From Pelagibacterales bacterium SAG-MED23 (lineage in GTDB: Bacteria; Pseudomonadota; Alphaproteobacteria; Pelagibacterales; Pelagibacteraceae), in the NCBI GenBank assembly GCA_014653935.1, contig JACWDU010000001.1, positions 1 to 64,000 on the forward strand: a stretch of DNA of 64,000 nucleotides, in the 5' to 3' direction. The position numbers and the translations under genes were made by a program. The stretch's first letter is position 1, and the number at the start of each line of letters is the position of its first letter. Positions 10,625 through 21,147 of this stretch are shown here, piece after piece. The notes beneath the pieces are model-generated. The model had not been told where the DNA came from. It did no database searches and saw nothing but the letters and a program-made list of their open reading frames with translations.

Positions 10625-11403
10625 TTATTTTTATAATTAGTCTTCTGGTATTTTTAAATTTATTTTTTTTATTTTTTATTAATAAAAAAAAAATTAAAAA
10701 AATTCTTTATAAAAGTAAAATTAAATCAGTGGATTTAGAAAAAGTTGATGACATTTTTGTTAATAATAAAATTAATGAGAAATTATGTGGACCTAAGCAA
10801 GAAGTAATAGTAAAAAATTTTTGTATTACAGCAAATAATTATATTGTTGGTATGACTTCAGATTATGAAGCATGGATAATTTCCTCATTGAGTAAAATTA
10901 GTAACCAAATTTTTGAATTTGGCACTTGTAGTGGAAAAACCACTTATCTTATGGCATTAAATTCCCCTGAGAATGCTCAAATAATTACTTTAACCCTTAA
11001 ACCTGAAAATATTTCAGAAATTAAGATGGATAAATTTGATAATAAAATTTCATTTAGAAATATAATTAATGAGAGTATTTATGAAAAATTTCTATTCTCA
11101 GAGACTAAATATGAAAATAAAATAAAGGTAATTTTTCAAAATTCACTAAATTTTGACGAAAAAAGCTTTTCAAATAATTTTGATTTAATTTTTATTGATG
11201 GAGGTCATACTTACTCTATAGTAAAAAGCGATTCTGAGAAGTCATTTGAAATGTTAAGATCTAATGGAATAATATTATGGCATGATTTTGTTCCAGGCAA
11301 AGAGTCAGCAAAAAATGTTGTAAGATATATTAATAATATTTCTAAGGAAAAAAATATATTTCATATTAAAAATACTTCACTTTGCTATTATAGAAAAAAT
11401 TAA
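10621..11403 (+). CDS. Membrane-anchored class I SAM-dependent methyltransferase-like protein
   Basis: A 260-residue protein with a hydrophobic N-terminal segment (about residues 2-20), then a lysine-rich stretch and a Rossmann-type methyltransferase domain. [12 protein letters not shown] near residue 100 is the SAM-binding glycine loop, and [17 protein letters not shown] near residue 193 matches the acidic loop of the Methyltransf_24 group. The substrate is unknown; related proteins modify sugars or small metabolites. It overlaps lepA by four bases and is followed after 4 bases by tRNA-Ser. With the FkbM gene on the other side of the tRNA it may form a small variable segment. Confidence 0.7.
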   Translation: MIIFIISLLVFLNLFFLFFINKKKIKKILYKSKIKSVDLEKVDDIFVNNKINEKLCGPKQEVIVKNFCITANNYIVGMTSDYEAWIISSLSKISNQIFEFGTCSGKTTYLMALNSPENAQIITLTLKPENISEIKMDKFDNKISFRNIINESIYEKFLFSETKYENKIKVIFQNSLNFDEKSFSNNFDLIFIDGGHTYSIVKSDSEKSFEMLRSNGIILWHDFVPGKESAKNVVRYINNISKEKNIFHIKNTSLCYYRKN

Positions 11404-11407
11404 TTTA

Positions 11408-11497
11408 GGAGAGGTGGCCGAGTGGTTGAAGGCGCACGCTTGGAAAGCGTGTATAGGGGAAACTCTATCATGGGTTCGAATCCCATTCTCTCCGCCA
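11408..11497 (+). tRNA. tRNA-Ser (anticodon GGA)
   Basis: A 90-base gene with encoded CCA at 11495-11497. The acceptor stem GGAGAGG pairs with TCTCTCC. The anticodon stem CACGC/GCGTG encloses TTGGAAA, giving anticodon GGA (reads UCC/UCU). A long variable arm and the T-loop GGTTCGAATCC are present. It lies 4 bases after the methyltransferase gene and 6 bases from the convergent FkbM gene. Confidence 0.97.
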
Positions 11498-11503
11498 CAA
11501 GTT

Positions 11504-12277
11504 TTAATTTATAAAATAATAATCAAAATTTATCTTATTGTACTTTTTAAATTTTAACTTTGTTAACTTTTTTTCTACTAATTTAGTTTGTCCTGGGAGT
11601 ATTTCAATTTGTAATATTATCTTATTATCACTAAATAAATTTATAATACCTTCTAAGACTTGCATCTCGTGACCTTCTACGTCTATTTTAAGAAATATAA
11701 CTTTATTTTTGAATTTAAAATAATCATCACCTTTTCTAAAACTAGCACTTGTTAAGTGTTTATTTATCAAGTTATCATTTTCTTTTAAAACTCCAAAACC
11801 TCCTAATTGTATATAATTTTTTTTAATTAAAGCTTTCATTTCTAGATTTGCATTTTTATTAGATAAACCATAATTATAACTTCTTATATTTCTCAAATTT
11901 TTATTTAACATAATATTATGTCTAAATTTTTTATAAGATAATTTTATTGGTTCAAAACTATAAATTTTTAGATTATTAAATTTATTTGCAACTATTAAAG
12001 AATATATTCCACAATTTGCGCCTATATCAAAAAAAATATTTACATTGTGTTTAGAAATTAAATTAATTGAAAAGTTTAGTTGTTCGTTTTCATAATAATC
12101 AAATAGTATAATTGATTTATCAATTGGCTCATTAATGTTTAAATAAAACTTTACTCCCATAAATCTCATTAAAAATTCTTCTTTTTTAAATAATTTTAAT
12201 AATCTGAAAAATAGTGATGCATAAATTCTTTTAACAATTGGCATCTGCCTCAATATTCTCTTAATGTTTAAAGTCAT
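11504..12277 (-). CDS. FkbM-family methyltransferase
   Basis: A 257-residue protein with the FkbM pattern: [14 protein letters not shown] near residue 87 is the SAM-binding loop, and [17 protein letters not shown] near residue 195 is the family hallmark. Members O-methylate sugars or other small molecules, often in surface-glycan clusters; the substrate here is unknown. The coding sequence is very rich in Asn, Lys, Ile and Phe codons. It is a lone reverse gene between tRNA-Ser and gyrB, a setting that suggests an accessory gene. Confidence 0.85.
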   Translation of the reverse strand: MTLNIKRILRQMPIVKRIYASLFFRLLKLFKKEEFLMRFMGVKFYLNINEPIDKSIILFDYYENEQLNFSINLISKHNVNIFFDIGANCGIYSLIVANKFNNLKIYSFEPIKLSYKKFRHNIMLNKNLRNIRSYNYGLSNKNANLEMKALIKKNYIQLGGFGVLKENDNLINKHLTSASFRKGDDYFKFKNKVIFLKIDVEGHEMQVLEGIINLFSDNKIILQIEILPGQTKLVEKKLTKLKFKKYNKINFDYYFIN

Positions 12278-12389
12278 CTGATCTAATTATTATATTTTTA
12301 TTTTTATCAGATTTATATTGATATTAGTCGCTTATTTAAGCAAATTATTTGGTTTTAAAAATTATAAATGACCTTTTTTAGACAAAAAA

Positions 12390-12398
12390 TGTTATAAT
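12390..12398 (+). promoter_or_regulatory. Candidate extended -10 promoter of gyrB
   Basis: TGTTATAAT matches the extended -10 consensus TGnTATAAT exactly. It ends 22 bases before the gyrB ATG, so the leader would be about 15 bases. A convincing -35 is not seen, which is normal for extended -10 promoters. The rest of the 143-base divergent spacer (12278-12420) shows nothing recognisable beyond AT-rich sequence. Confidence 0.55.
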
Positions 12399-12417
12399 TT
12401 TTTTTTCCTAAAATTAA

Positions 12418-14472
<2,055 letters not shown>

Positions 14473-14475
14473 TTA

Positions 14476-15753
14476 ATGGAGTTAAGTAGCAATTCCAAAT
14501 CCTCTCATTTAAATAAGATTACATATGTTAATTTAAGATGGATTGGAATAATTGGACAATTTATAACTATTAATTCAGTTGCATTTATTTTTCAGTTTGA
14601 ATTCAGTTTTCTATTAGCAAATTTTATAGTTTTAATCGGAGCTTTGAGTAATTTTTTTTTATTTTATTATTTTAAAAAAAATCAATTACCTGAAAAGATA
14701 TCATTAACCTTTTTGACATTGGACATCTTACAATTAAGTTTTTTACTATATCTAACTGGTGGAACTATTAATCCCTTTTCAATATTTTTAATTATTCCTA
14801 GTATATTTGCTTCAAATAGTTTGAATATTAAAACAAATATTTTACTTATTTCCTTAACAATCTCCTCAATTATTTTGCTTACTTTTTTTCATCAAGAATT
14901 ACCTTTTCCATTAAATGAGTATATTTTTAGCGATCATTACTATTATTCAGTCCCTTTAGCTTTAGTAATTGCACTTATTTTTCTTAGTTTTTTTGCTTTA
15001 ACATTTGGAAAGGAGTCTAGAGTTAGAAAAGATGCTCTTGATAAAATTCAAGAGGTAATTTCAAAAGAGCAAGAGTTAGTCTCATTAGGCGGACAAGCAG
15101 CTGCAGCAGCTCATTCTCTGGGGACACCGTTATCAACTATAAAAATTATTTCTCAAGATTTATTTAATAACTTTAAAGATAATAAAGACCTTAAAAAGGA
15201 TATCGAATTGCTTGTAAGTCAAGTTGATCGATGTAATATAATTTTGAAAAAGTTATCTTTAAACCCAATAGTAGAAGATGACTTTATAGATAAAGACATA
15301 AGTTTACATAGTTATGTGAAAGAAATAGTTAATTCATTTCAAGAAATATCCAAAAAAAATTTTGTAATAAACACAGAACAAAATTATAATTCCTTTGAAA
15401 TATCAAAATCTATTGAAATTGTTTATGGAATAAGAAATTTTATAGGAAATGCGAATAAATTCTCTAATAAAAACGTTTATATTTCAATAACAAGTAATAG
15501 CGAAAATTCTTCAATTTCTATTGAAGATGATGGTTCAGGGTTTACAAAAGATATTATAAGTAAAATTGGTGAACCATATATAAAATCCTTAAAATCTGAA
15601 AATAAATCTAGATCTGGTTTAGGTTTGGGAATATTTATTGGAAAAACTTTATTAGAAAAAAACTATGCTAAACTTTTAATTAGAAATTCTGAGACAAGAG
15701 GAGGTGCTGAAGTTAAAATTGAATGGGCAAATAAAGATTTAAAAAATATTTAG
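14476..15753 (+). CDS. regB: RegB/PrrB/ActS-type redox-sensing histidine kinase
   Basis: A 425-residue membrane kinase with about six N-terminal membrane segments (residues 20-178). GGTINPF at 95-101 matches the quinone-binding heptad of RegB. The H-box [14 protein letters not shown] places the phosphorylated histidine at H213. C253 lies exactly 40 residues later, the spacing I recall between the redox cysteine and the histidine of Rhodobacter RegB (H225/C265). An HATPase domain ([16 protein letters not shown]) ends it. RegB controls energy metabolism through RegA; no response-regulator gene is adjacent. It begins 3 bases after gyrB and overlaps convergent cobT by 4 bases. Confidence 0.88.
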   Translation: MELSSNSKSSHLNKITYVNLRWIGIIGQFITINSVAFIFQFEFSFLLANFIVLIGALSNFFLFYYFKKNQLPEKISLTFLTLDILQLSFLLYLTGGTINPFSIFLIIPSIFASNSLNIKTNILLISLTISSIILLTFFHQELPFPLNEYIFSDHYYYSVPLALVIALIFLSFFALTFGKESRVRKDALDKIQEVISKEQELVSLGGQAAAAAHSLGTPLSTIKIISQDLFNNFKDNKDLKKDIELLVSQVDRCNIILKKLSLNPIVEDDFIDKDISLHSYVKEIVNSFQEISKKNFVINTEQNYNSFEISKSIEIVYGIRNFIGNANKFSNKNVYISITSNSENSSISIEDDGSGFTKDIISKIGEPYIKSLKSENKSRSGLGLGIFIGKTLLEKNYAKLLIRNSETRGGAEVKIEWANKDLKNI

Positions 15754-17546
15754 TGCAGCTTTTTATTTTCAAATAGACCACTTAATTGATCTATCATAAC
15801 ATCCCCAAGCTCTTGCACGTCAGAAATCTTTATTGCTTTTTTATAATATCTAGAAACATCATGTCCAATCCCTATTGCTAATATTTCAACTTCACTTTTA
15901 CTTTCAATATACTTCACAATCTTTTTTAAATTTTTTTCCAAAAAATCTCCTGAATTAACCGATAGAGTTGAGTCATCTACGGGTGCTCCGTCTGAAATAA
16001 CCATAAGGATTTTTCTTTCCTCATTTCTTTTTTTTAGTCTATTAAAAGCCCATGTTATAGCTTCGCCATCTATGTTTTCTTTCAACAAACCTTCCTTCAG
16101 CATCAAACCAAGGTTTTTTTTTGATTGTCTCCAGTGAGAGTCTGCACCTTTGTAAATTATATGTCTTAAATCATTTAGTCTTCCAGGGTTTTTCATTTTT
16201 CCCAATCTATTCCATTCCTGACGACTTTTACCACCTTTCCAATTTTTTGTAGTAAATCCAAGAATTTCAACTTTCACAGAGCATCTTTCTAGGGTTCTGG
16301 ACAAAATATCAGCACATATTGCAGCTATTGTTATTGGTCTGCCTCTCATTGATCCAGAGTTGTCAATTAAAAGAGTTACAATTGTATCTTTAAAATCTAA
16401 GTCCTTTTCTTTTTTGAATGACAAAGAGTTATAGGGATCAATGATAATTCTAGGTAATTTTGAACTATCTAACAATCCCTCCTCTAGATCAAACTCCCAT
16501 GATCGATTTTGTTTTGCCATCAATTGTCTTTGTAACTTATTTGCTAACTTCGTGATTAAATCTTGAAAACTTGTAAGTTGTTGGTCTAAATTTTTTCGTA
16601 ATTTTTGAATTTCTTCAGCTGTGTCTAGACTTTCTGCTTTAGCCACTTCATCAAATTCAGTAGTAAATATTTTATATTCTTTGTCACTTACGCTTAAATT
16701 TTTTTTTTGAATTACATTCTCTGATTCTGCATCTTCATTGTTTTCGCTACCTAACTGATCTTCGAGTCTAAACTCATTTACATCATCCTTGCTATCCATT
16801 CCCTGGCTTATATTTTCATCCTCACTTGTTTTGCTAGAGTCGTTGTTATCTTTGTCTTCATTATTATTAGAATTATTTTGATCTTGGGTATCATCATTTT
16901 CTTCATTTTCTTTTTCAGCTGTGTCATCATTTTCAAAAATATCCATACTTTCTAAAATTTCAGAAAATTTTGCGTTATATACTTCTTGATTTTCCAGATT
17001 TTGGTTTAAAAATTGAAAGTGTTTGTCTATAGACTTATTAAAATCCTTCTCCCAAAATTTAAGAATTTCCTTATTTTCCGGATACAATTCGACATTAAAA
17101 AATTTGTTTGTCATATAAATTTCAAAAGCATCGATAATATTTGTATCTTCTTTCTTTGTTATTTTTTCTCGTTTAAGATGTTGAAGTCTATTTTTATAAT
17201 TATCTTTAAAATTTTTGGAAACTCCTTTAAGCATCTCTGAGCCAAGTAATTCATATCTGACTTTTTCTGCTAATTGGTAGAGTGTTCTACATGAGGGATT
17301 TTGTGGGTTATTTTTATCTAATAATTTTCTATTCGAAAATCTTCTTTTTAAAGCCTCAGAGTCTGTTTCGGCCCTCAGCTTTTTAAATTGATTTTTATCA
17401 TTAATATTATCAATTTTTCCAATATCATAAACTTTTTCGTCATTTTTTTTATTTTTAACAACTTTATAGTCTTCTGAAATTACTTTGTAAGTTGATTGAA
17501 GAGCTTGTTTGAATTTTTCTTTGATACTATCTTCTTTGTTCATCAA
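15750..17546 (-). CDS. cobT: CobT-like cobaltochelatase subunit (VWA domain)
   Basis: A 598-residue CobT homologue. It has an N-terminal CobT region (about 1-200), a very acidic Asn/Asp/Glu-rich linker (about 202-275) and a C-terminal von Willebrand A domain with the MIDAS motif D395-N-S397-G-S399. In aerobic B12 synthesis CobT and the ATPase CobS form the motor that helps CobN insert cobalt. No cobN or other cobalamin gene is in the window. It overlaps cobS by four bases and belongs to the DnaJ-cobS-cobT run conserved in alphaproteobacteria. Confidence 0.93.
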   Translation of the reverse strand: MMNKEDSIKEKFKQALQSTYKVISEDYKVVKNKKNDEKVYDIGKIDNINDKNQFKKLRAETDSEALKRRFSNRKLLDKNNPQNPSCRTLYQLAEKVRYELLGSEMLKGVSKNFKDNYKNRLQHLKREKITKKEDTNIIDAFEIYMTNKFFNVELYPENKEILKFWEKDFNKSIDKHFQFLNQNLENQEVYNAKFSEILESMDIFENDDTAEKENEENDDTQDQNNSNNNEDKDNNDSSKTSEDENISQGMDSKDDVNEFRLEDQLGSENNEDAESENVIQKKNLSVSDKEYKIFTTEFDEVAKAESLDTAEEIQKLRKNLDQQLTSFQDLITKLANKLQRQLMAKQNRSWEFDLEEGLLDSSKLPRIIIDPYNSLSFKKEKDLDFKDTIVTLLIDNSGSMRGRPITIAAICADILSRTLERCSVKVEILGFTTKNWKGGKSRQEWNRLGKMKNPGRLNDLRHIIYKGADSHWRQSKKNLGLMLKEGLLKENIDGEAITWAFNRLKKRNEERKILMVISDGAPVDDSTLSVNSGDFLEKNLKKIVKYIESKSEVEILAIGIGHDVSRYYKKAIKISDVQELGDVMIDQLSGLFENKKLH

Positions 17547-18517
17547 ATTTGAATATTAATCATTGATTCTGGAAGTTCATCTCCAAAACATCTTTGATAA
17601 TATTCAGCAATAGTATTTTTCTCAGTATCATCACATTTGTTTAAAAATGTTACTCTAAATGCATATCCAATATCTTTAAAAATTTCAGAATTCTCTGCCC
17701 AATGCAAGACTGTTCTTGGACTCATTACTGTTGATATATCGCCTGCCATGAAGCCTTTTCTTGTAAGTGAAGCAACTTTAATCATGTTTGAAACTTGTTC
17801 TTTACCTTTAGCATTATTTAAATTTTTATTCTTACCTAATATAATTTCCATTTCTTTATCTAAACTAAGATAGTTTAATGTAGATACAATGTTCCATCTA
17901 TCCATCTGTCCCTGATTGATTTGTTGTGTTCCATGATATAACCCCGTTGTATCACCTAACCCCACAGTATTTGTTGTTGCGAAAAGCCTAAAAAATTTAT
18001 TTTGTTTTATTACCTTATTCTTATCTAATAATGTAAAACTTCCTTCTGACTCAAGCACTCTTTGAATAACGAACATAACATCTGGTCTTCCAGCATCATA
18101 CTCATCAAAAACTAGAGCTATTGGATTTTGAATTGACCAAGGAAGTATACCTTCTTTAAATTCGGTAACTTGTTTACCATCCTTTATAACTATCGAATCT
18201 TTACCTATTAAGTCAATTCTACTCACATGACTATCTAGATTAATCCTGATGCAAGGCCAGTTTAATCTTGCAGCAATTTGCTCGATATGGGTTGATTTTC
18301 CAGTTCCATGATACCCTTGAATTAAAACTCTTTTATTAAAAGAAAATCCTGACAAAATAGCAAGCGTTGTATCTTTATCAAACTTATAAGTTTTGTCAAT
18401 TTCTGGAACGTACTCACTAGTTTTGGAAAAAGCATCCACCTCCATGTCACTTTCAATACCAAAAGTTTGTTTAATCGATATTTTAATATCTGGGGTATTT
18501 TCAATATTTGGCGTCAA
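17543..18517 (-). CDS. cobS: CobS-like AAA+ ATPase (MoxR group)
   Basis: A 324-residue AAA+ ATPase. Walker [10 protein letters not shown] is at residues 68-76, Walker B LVFDEYD around D138/E139, and a sensor-type ATTNTVG segment near residue 195. The family N-terminus ([19 protein letters not shown]) is present. The start is TTG at 18517, inside the end of the DnaJ-like gene (17-base overlap), because that TTG keeps the conserved N-terminus; the next ATG would remove it. It forms a hexameric motor with CobT. In the absence of visible cobN it may act on another metal-enzyme partner. Confidence 0.93.
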   Translation of the reverse strand: MTPNIENTPDIKISIKQTFGIESDMEVDAFSKTSEYVPEIDKTYKFDKDTTLAILSGFSFNKRVLIQGYHGTGKSTHIEQIAARLNWPCIRINLDSHVSRIDLIGKDSIVIKDGKQVTEFKEGILPWSIQNPIALVFDEYDAGRPDVMFVIQRVLESEGSFTLLDKNKVIKQNKFFRLFATTNTVGLGDTTGLYHGTQQINQGQMDRWNIVSTLNYLSLDKEMEIILGKNKNLNNAKGKEQVSNMIKVASLTRKGFMAGDISTVMSPRTVLHWAENSEIFKDIGYAFRVTFLNKCDDTEKNTIAEYYQRCFGDELPESMINIQI

Positions 18518-19034
18518 TTTTATCCTTATATGTATTTTTTAATTGAGTATAAGCTAAAGTAATTACTTTTAACTTGTCTTCAAATTTTTTATTTCCAGAA
18601 TTCATATCAGGGTGAAATTTTTTGACAAGCTTTTTAAATTTTTCTTGAACTTTCTCCCATTTTAATCCCGCACTCACTCCCAATATACTAAAGGCTTTTA
18701 TATCATTATTATTAAATTTAAACTTATTCATATTATTAAAATCATTATTAAATTTAAATTTATCCATCTCATCTTTCAAGGCATTACTCCAAAGAACCTT
18801 AAAAAAATTATCAGATGAGCTAAAGCTTTGTGTTGGCTTATGCCAGGTCAAGTCTGACCTTAGAAATTCCATTATTTGTTGATCATTCATTCCACTAAAG
18901 TAGTTCCAGTTTTTGTTAAATTCTTTAACATGATTTAAACATAGCAATCTAAAATTTTTACTGTTATCTCTTTCTTTTGGGGCTTTATAAAGCCCTTCTT
19001 CAGAACAATTATTCCAATCGCAAATATATTTCAT
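18501..19034 (-). CDS. DnaJ-domain protein of the cobS/cobT operon
   Basis: A 177-residue protein with a C-terminal J domain (about 110-170) carrying HPD at 141-143, the motif that stimulates Hsp70 ATPase. The N-terminal part is family-specific and has C5, C10, C32 and H35, a spacing that could bind a metal. [17 protein letters not shown] is the conserved core of this alphaproteobacterial family. It heads the cobS-cobT operon, which suggests it presents a client to the AAA+/VWA motor or to DnaK. It is divergent from bolA with only 20 bases between. Confidence 0.85.
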   Translation of the reverse strand: MKYICDWNNCSEEGLYKAPKERDNSKNFRLLCLNHVKEFNKNWNYFSGMNDQQIMEFLRSDLTWHKPTQSFSSSDNFFKVLWSNALKDEMDKFKFNNDFNNMNKFKFNNNDIKAFSILGVSAGLKWEKVQEKFKKLVKKFHPDMNSGNKKFEDKLKVITLAYTQLKNTYKDKIDAKY

Positions 19035-19038
19035 GTTA

Positions 19039-19044
19039 TATAAT
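19039..19044 (+). promoter_or_regulatory. Candidate -10 (TATAAT) of bolA in a 20-base divergent spacer
   Basis: TATAAT sits 10 bases before the bolA ATG, so transcription would begin almost at the start codon. On the other strand the same 20 bases contain TATTAT-like sequence for the DnaJ gene. Any -35 elements would have to lie inside the coding regions. Confidence 0.4.
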
Positions 19045-19054
19045 ACTATATATT

Positions 19055-19315
19055 ATGAATATTAATCAACTTATTGAAATTGTTGAAAAAAAAATTTTGT
19101 CGCAGGATTGCATTTTAAAAGTAAAGATAGAAGATAAGTCATTTCTTCATAAAACTCATAAATCTAATGAAAGTGGAAAATTTCATATTTTATTGTCAAT
19201 CGTATCTCCTGAGCTAAAAAAAAAAAATAAGTTATACTCAACAAGATTTATTTATAACATTTTAGATGATGAATTAAAAAATTATATTCATTCTCTACAA
19301 ATAAAATTAATTTAA
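19055..19315 (+). CDS. bolA: BolA-family protein
   Basis: An 86-residue BolA-type protein. The start at 19055 (MNINQLIEIVEKK) fits the family N-terminus; a longer in-frame opening from 18977 would run through the divergent DnaJ gene. The conserved histidine lies in SGKFHILLSIVSPE and the C-terminal helix is YNILDDELKNYIHSLQIKLI. BolA proteins bind [2Fe-2S] with monothiol glutaredoxins and affect iron-sulfur supply and morphology. The neighbourhood with DnaJ-cobS-cobT is conserved in alphaproteobacteria. Its 3' end overlaps convergent aroB by 9 bases. Confidence 0.85.
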   Translation: MNINQLIEIVEKKILSQDCILKVKIEDKSFLHKTHKSNESGKFHILLSIVSPELKKKNKLYSTRFIYNILDDELKNYIHSLQIKLI

Positions 19316-20410
19316 ACTTTCAGAAATATATTTTCTTAAACTTGAAGGGCTTATTTGAAAGTCTATCATTATTTTACCAAAATCTTTTATCAAGATTAAG
19401 TTAATATTATTTGAATTATTTTTTTTATCACTTTTCATATAGTTCATAATTTTTGCTACATGTTTTTTTTTAAATAAGTTGTTAATACTTGATTTCATTC
19501 CAATTCTATCAATATGTTTTAAGATGATATTCAATTTTTGTTTTGACAAAAATTTCTTTTTAAAACTGAATTCTACTGCATTTTTAATACCTAAAATTAC
19601 AGCTTCCCCATGATTTAATTTTTTAGAAAAACCTAAAGTTGACTCATAAGAATGCGCAAAGGTATGACCTAAATTTAATACTTTTCTAAAGTTTCTTTCT
19701 CTTTCATCTTTTTCCACAACATTTTTTTTTAAATTACAGCTTTTAATTATGGATCTTTCGATGAAAGGTGATTTTAATCTTAAAATTTTTTTTAAATTTT
19801 TTTCTAGATAAAGAAAGTCATTTAAATTATTTATAATACTACTTTTTAATATTTCAGCATATCCACAAATAATTTCTCTTTCTGGCAAAGAGTCTAAAAT
19901 ATTCATATCAGAAACTACTAGATCGGGCTGATAAAAACTTCCAATCAAATTTTTTCCAAATTTATTATTTACACCTGTTTTTCCTCCTATAGATGAGTCT
20001 ACCTGAGATAATAAAGTTGATGGAATATTTACAAATTTTATACCTCTTTTAAACGTGCTAGATGCGAACCCAACTATATCTCCAATAATCCCCCCTCCAA
20101 AAGAAATAACACAATCTTCTCGATTAAAGTTATTTTTAAATAAAATTGTATGAATCTTTTCAACTGTTCTATAATTTTTATTTTTTTCTGATGCTATCAT
20201 TTCTATTTTAAAAAGTTTATTTCTTCTTAACTTTTTGTATAAAAGTTTTTTAAAATTGTGAGGTATATTTTTGTCTGCAACAATTAAACATTTATCAAAT
20301 CTTAGATTATTAGCTTCTAAGATTTTATTAATTTTACTTATTAAATCTCTTCCAATTATAATTGAGTAGTTCTTAGTGCTGGTCTTAATTTTAATTTTAT
20401 TTGTTTTCAT
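19307..20410 (-). CDS. aroB: 3-Dehydroquinate synthase
   Basis: A 367-residue NAD-dependent enzyme for the second step of the shikimate pathway, turning DAHP into 3-dehydroquinate. The NAD loop GGGIIGDIVGF near residue 103 and the segment PSTLLSQVDSSIGGKTGVN near residue 130 are diagnostic. The metal-site pattern LNLGHTFAHSYE lies near residue 245 and NHGEAV near 266. It overlaps aroK by 14 bases, an order shared by many proteobacteria. Length is normal. Confidence 0.97.
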   Translation of the reverse strand: MKTNKIKIKTSTKNYSIIIGRDLISKINKILEANNLRFDKCLIVADKNIPHNFKKLLYKKLRRNKLFKIEMIASEKNKNYRTVEKIHTILFKNNFNREDCVISFGGGIIGDIVGFASSTFKRGIKFVNIPSTLLSQVDSSIGGKTGVNNKFGKNLIGSFYQPDLVVSDMNILDSLPEREIICGYAEILKSSIINNLNDFLYLEKNLKKILRLKSPFIERSIIKSCNLKKNVVEKDERERNFRKVLNLGHTFAHSYESTLGFSKKLNHGEAVILGIKNAVEFSFKKKFLSKQKLNIILKHIDRIGMKSSINNLFKKKHVAKIMNYMKSDKKNNSNNINLILIKDFGKIMIDFQISPSSLRKYISESLN

Positions 20411-20909
20411 GAATATCCAATATCTTATTTATAATTTCAACTTTGTCTAACTTATCACAATTAATCTTGTGATCTGACAACCTATAAAATTTTGACCGTT
20501 CTTTTATTAAATTGTTAATTTGACCCTTAGTAAGCCTCATAGCCAATGGCCTTTTTTTGCTTTTATATATCCTATTTATTAATGTTTCATTTTTCCAATC
20601 TAGCCAAAAAGATATACAATTTTTTGCACACATTTTTCTAATTGATGCGTTTATAAAACCTCCTCCACCCAAGGAAATTATGCAATTTTCTAAACTAAGA
20701 AATTTTAAAGATATTTTCTCTTCAATTTTACGAAAATATTTCTCTCCATCTTTTTTAAAAATTTCTGATATTTTTAAACCCTCAAATTCTTCGATTTTTT
20801 GATCAATATCAACAAAAGTTAATTTTAATTGTTTTGATAAAATTTTACCGATTAATGATTTTCCAGATCCCATCATTCCAATTAATACAATATTTTTATT
20901 TGATTTCAT
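20397..20909 (-). CDS. aroK: Shikimate kinase
   Basis: A 170-residue kinase that phosphorylates shikimate at O3. The P-loop GMMGSGKS is at residues 11-18, the shikimate-binding DID at about 34-36 with FRKIEEK near residue 60, and GGGGF near residue 80. The lid segment KRPLA lies near residue 119. Adjacent to aroB on the same strand. Its start lies 55 bases from the divergent small membrane protein. Confidence 0.96.
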   Translation of the reverse strand: MKSNKNIVLIGMMGSGKSLIGKILSKQLKLTFVDIDQKIEEFEGLKISEIFKKDGEKYFRKIEEKISLKFLSLENCIISLGGGGFINASIRKMCAKNCISFWLDWKNETLINRIYKSKKRPLAMRLTKGQINNLIKERSKFYRLSDHKINCDKLDKVEIINKILDIHENK

Positions 20910-20964
20910 GAGTTTCTATATTGAAAAAACACAAATATGTCTTATTTTGAAATTATTAAATTAT

Positions 20965-21147
20965 ATGCAATTTACAAAAAATACAAGCAAAGACAGAATT
21001 TTTAGTTTCGGGACAATTTCAAAAATTATAATAGCCGTTCTCATAATTGTACTTGGCTTTATTTTGATTAATCAGATTAATTTGCCTGCTCCAGCTAAAC
21101 AAATTGAAAAAATTTTATCAAATGAAAATTTCAAAACAATTAAGTAA
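20965..21147 (+). CDS. Small single-pass membrane protein, unknown function
   Basis: A 60-residue protein starting MQFTKNTSKD, with one membrane helix (IIIAVLIIVLGFILI, about residues 20-36) and a short C-terminal tail. I prefer the ATG at 20965: an upstream in-frame ATG at 20908 lies inside the aroK start codon and adds a cysteine/leucine-rich stretch unlike a leader. It overlaps the next gene by 26 bases. I do not recognise a family; the overlap suggests it works with the exported protein that follows. Confidence 0.55.
   Translation: MQFTKNTSKDRIFSFGTISKIIIAVLIIVLGFILINQINLPAPAKQIEKILSNENFKTIK

Noticed and set aside
16730..16960. Low-complexity stretch in cobT resembling a repeat or frame error.
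   Set aside because: It encodes the acidic linker found between the two domains of CobT proteins; the frame is open throughout.
18977..19054. Longer bolA frame starting at 18977.
   Set aside because: It would be antisense to the start of the DnaJ-like gene and adds a non-BolA sequence; 19055 fits the family.
20908..20964. Longer start for the small membrane protein.
   Set aside because: The ATG at 20908 sits in the aroK start codon and adds residues unlike a leader or the rest of the protein.
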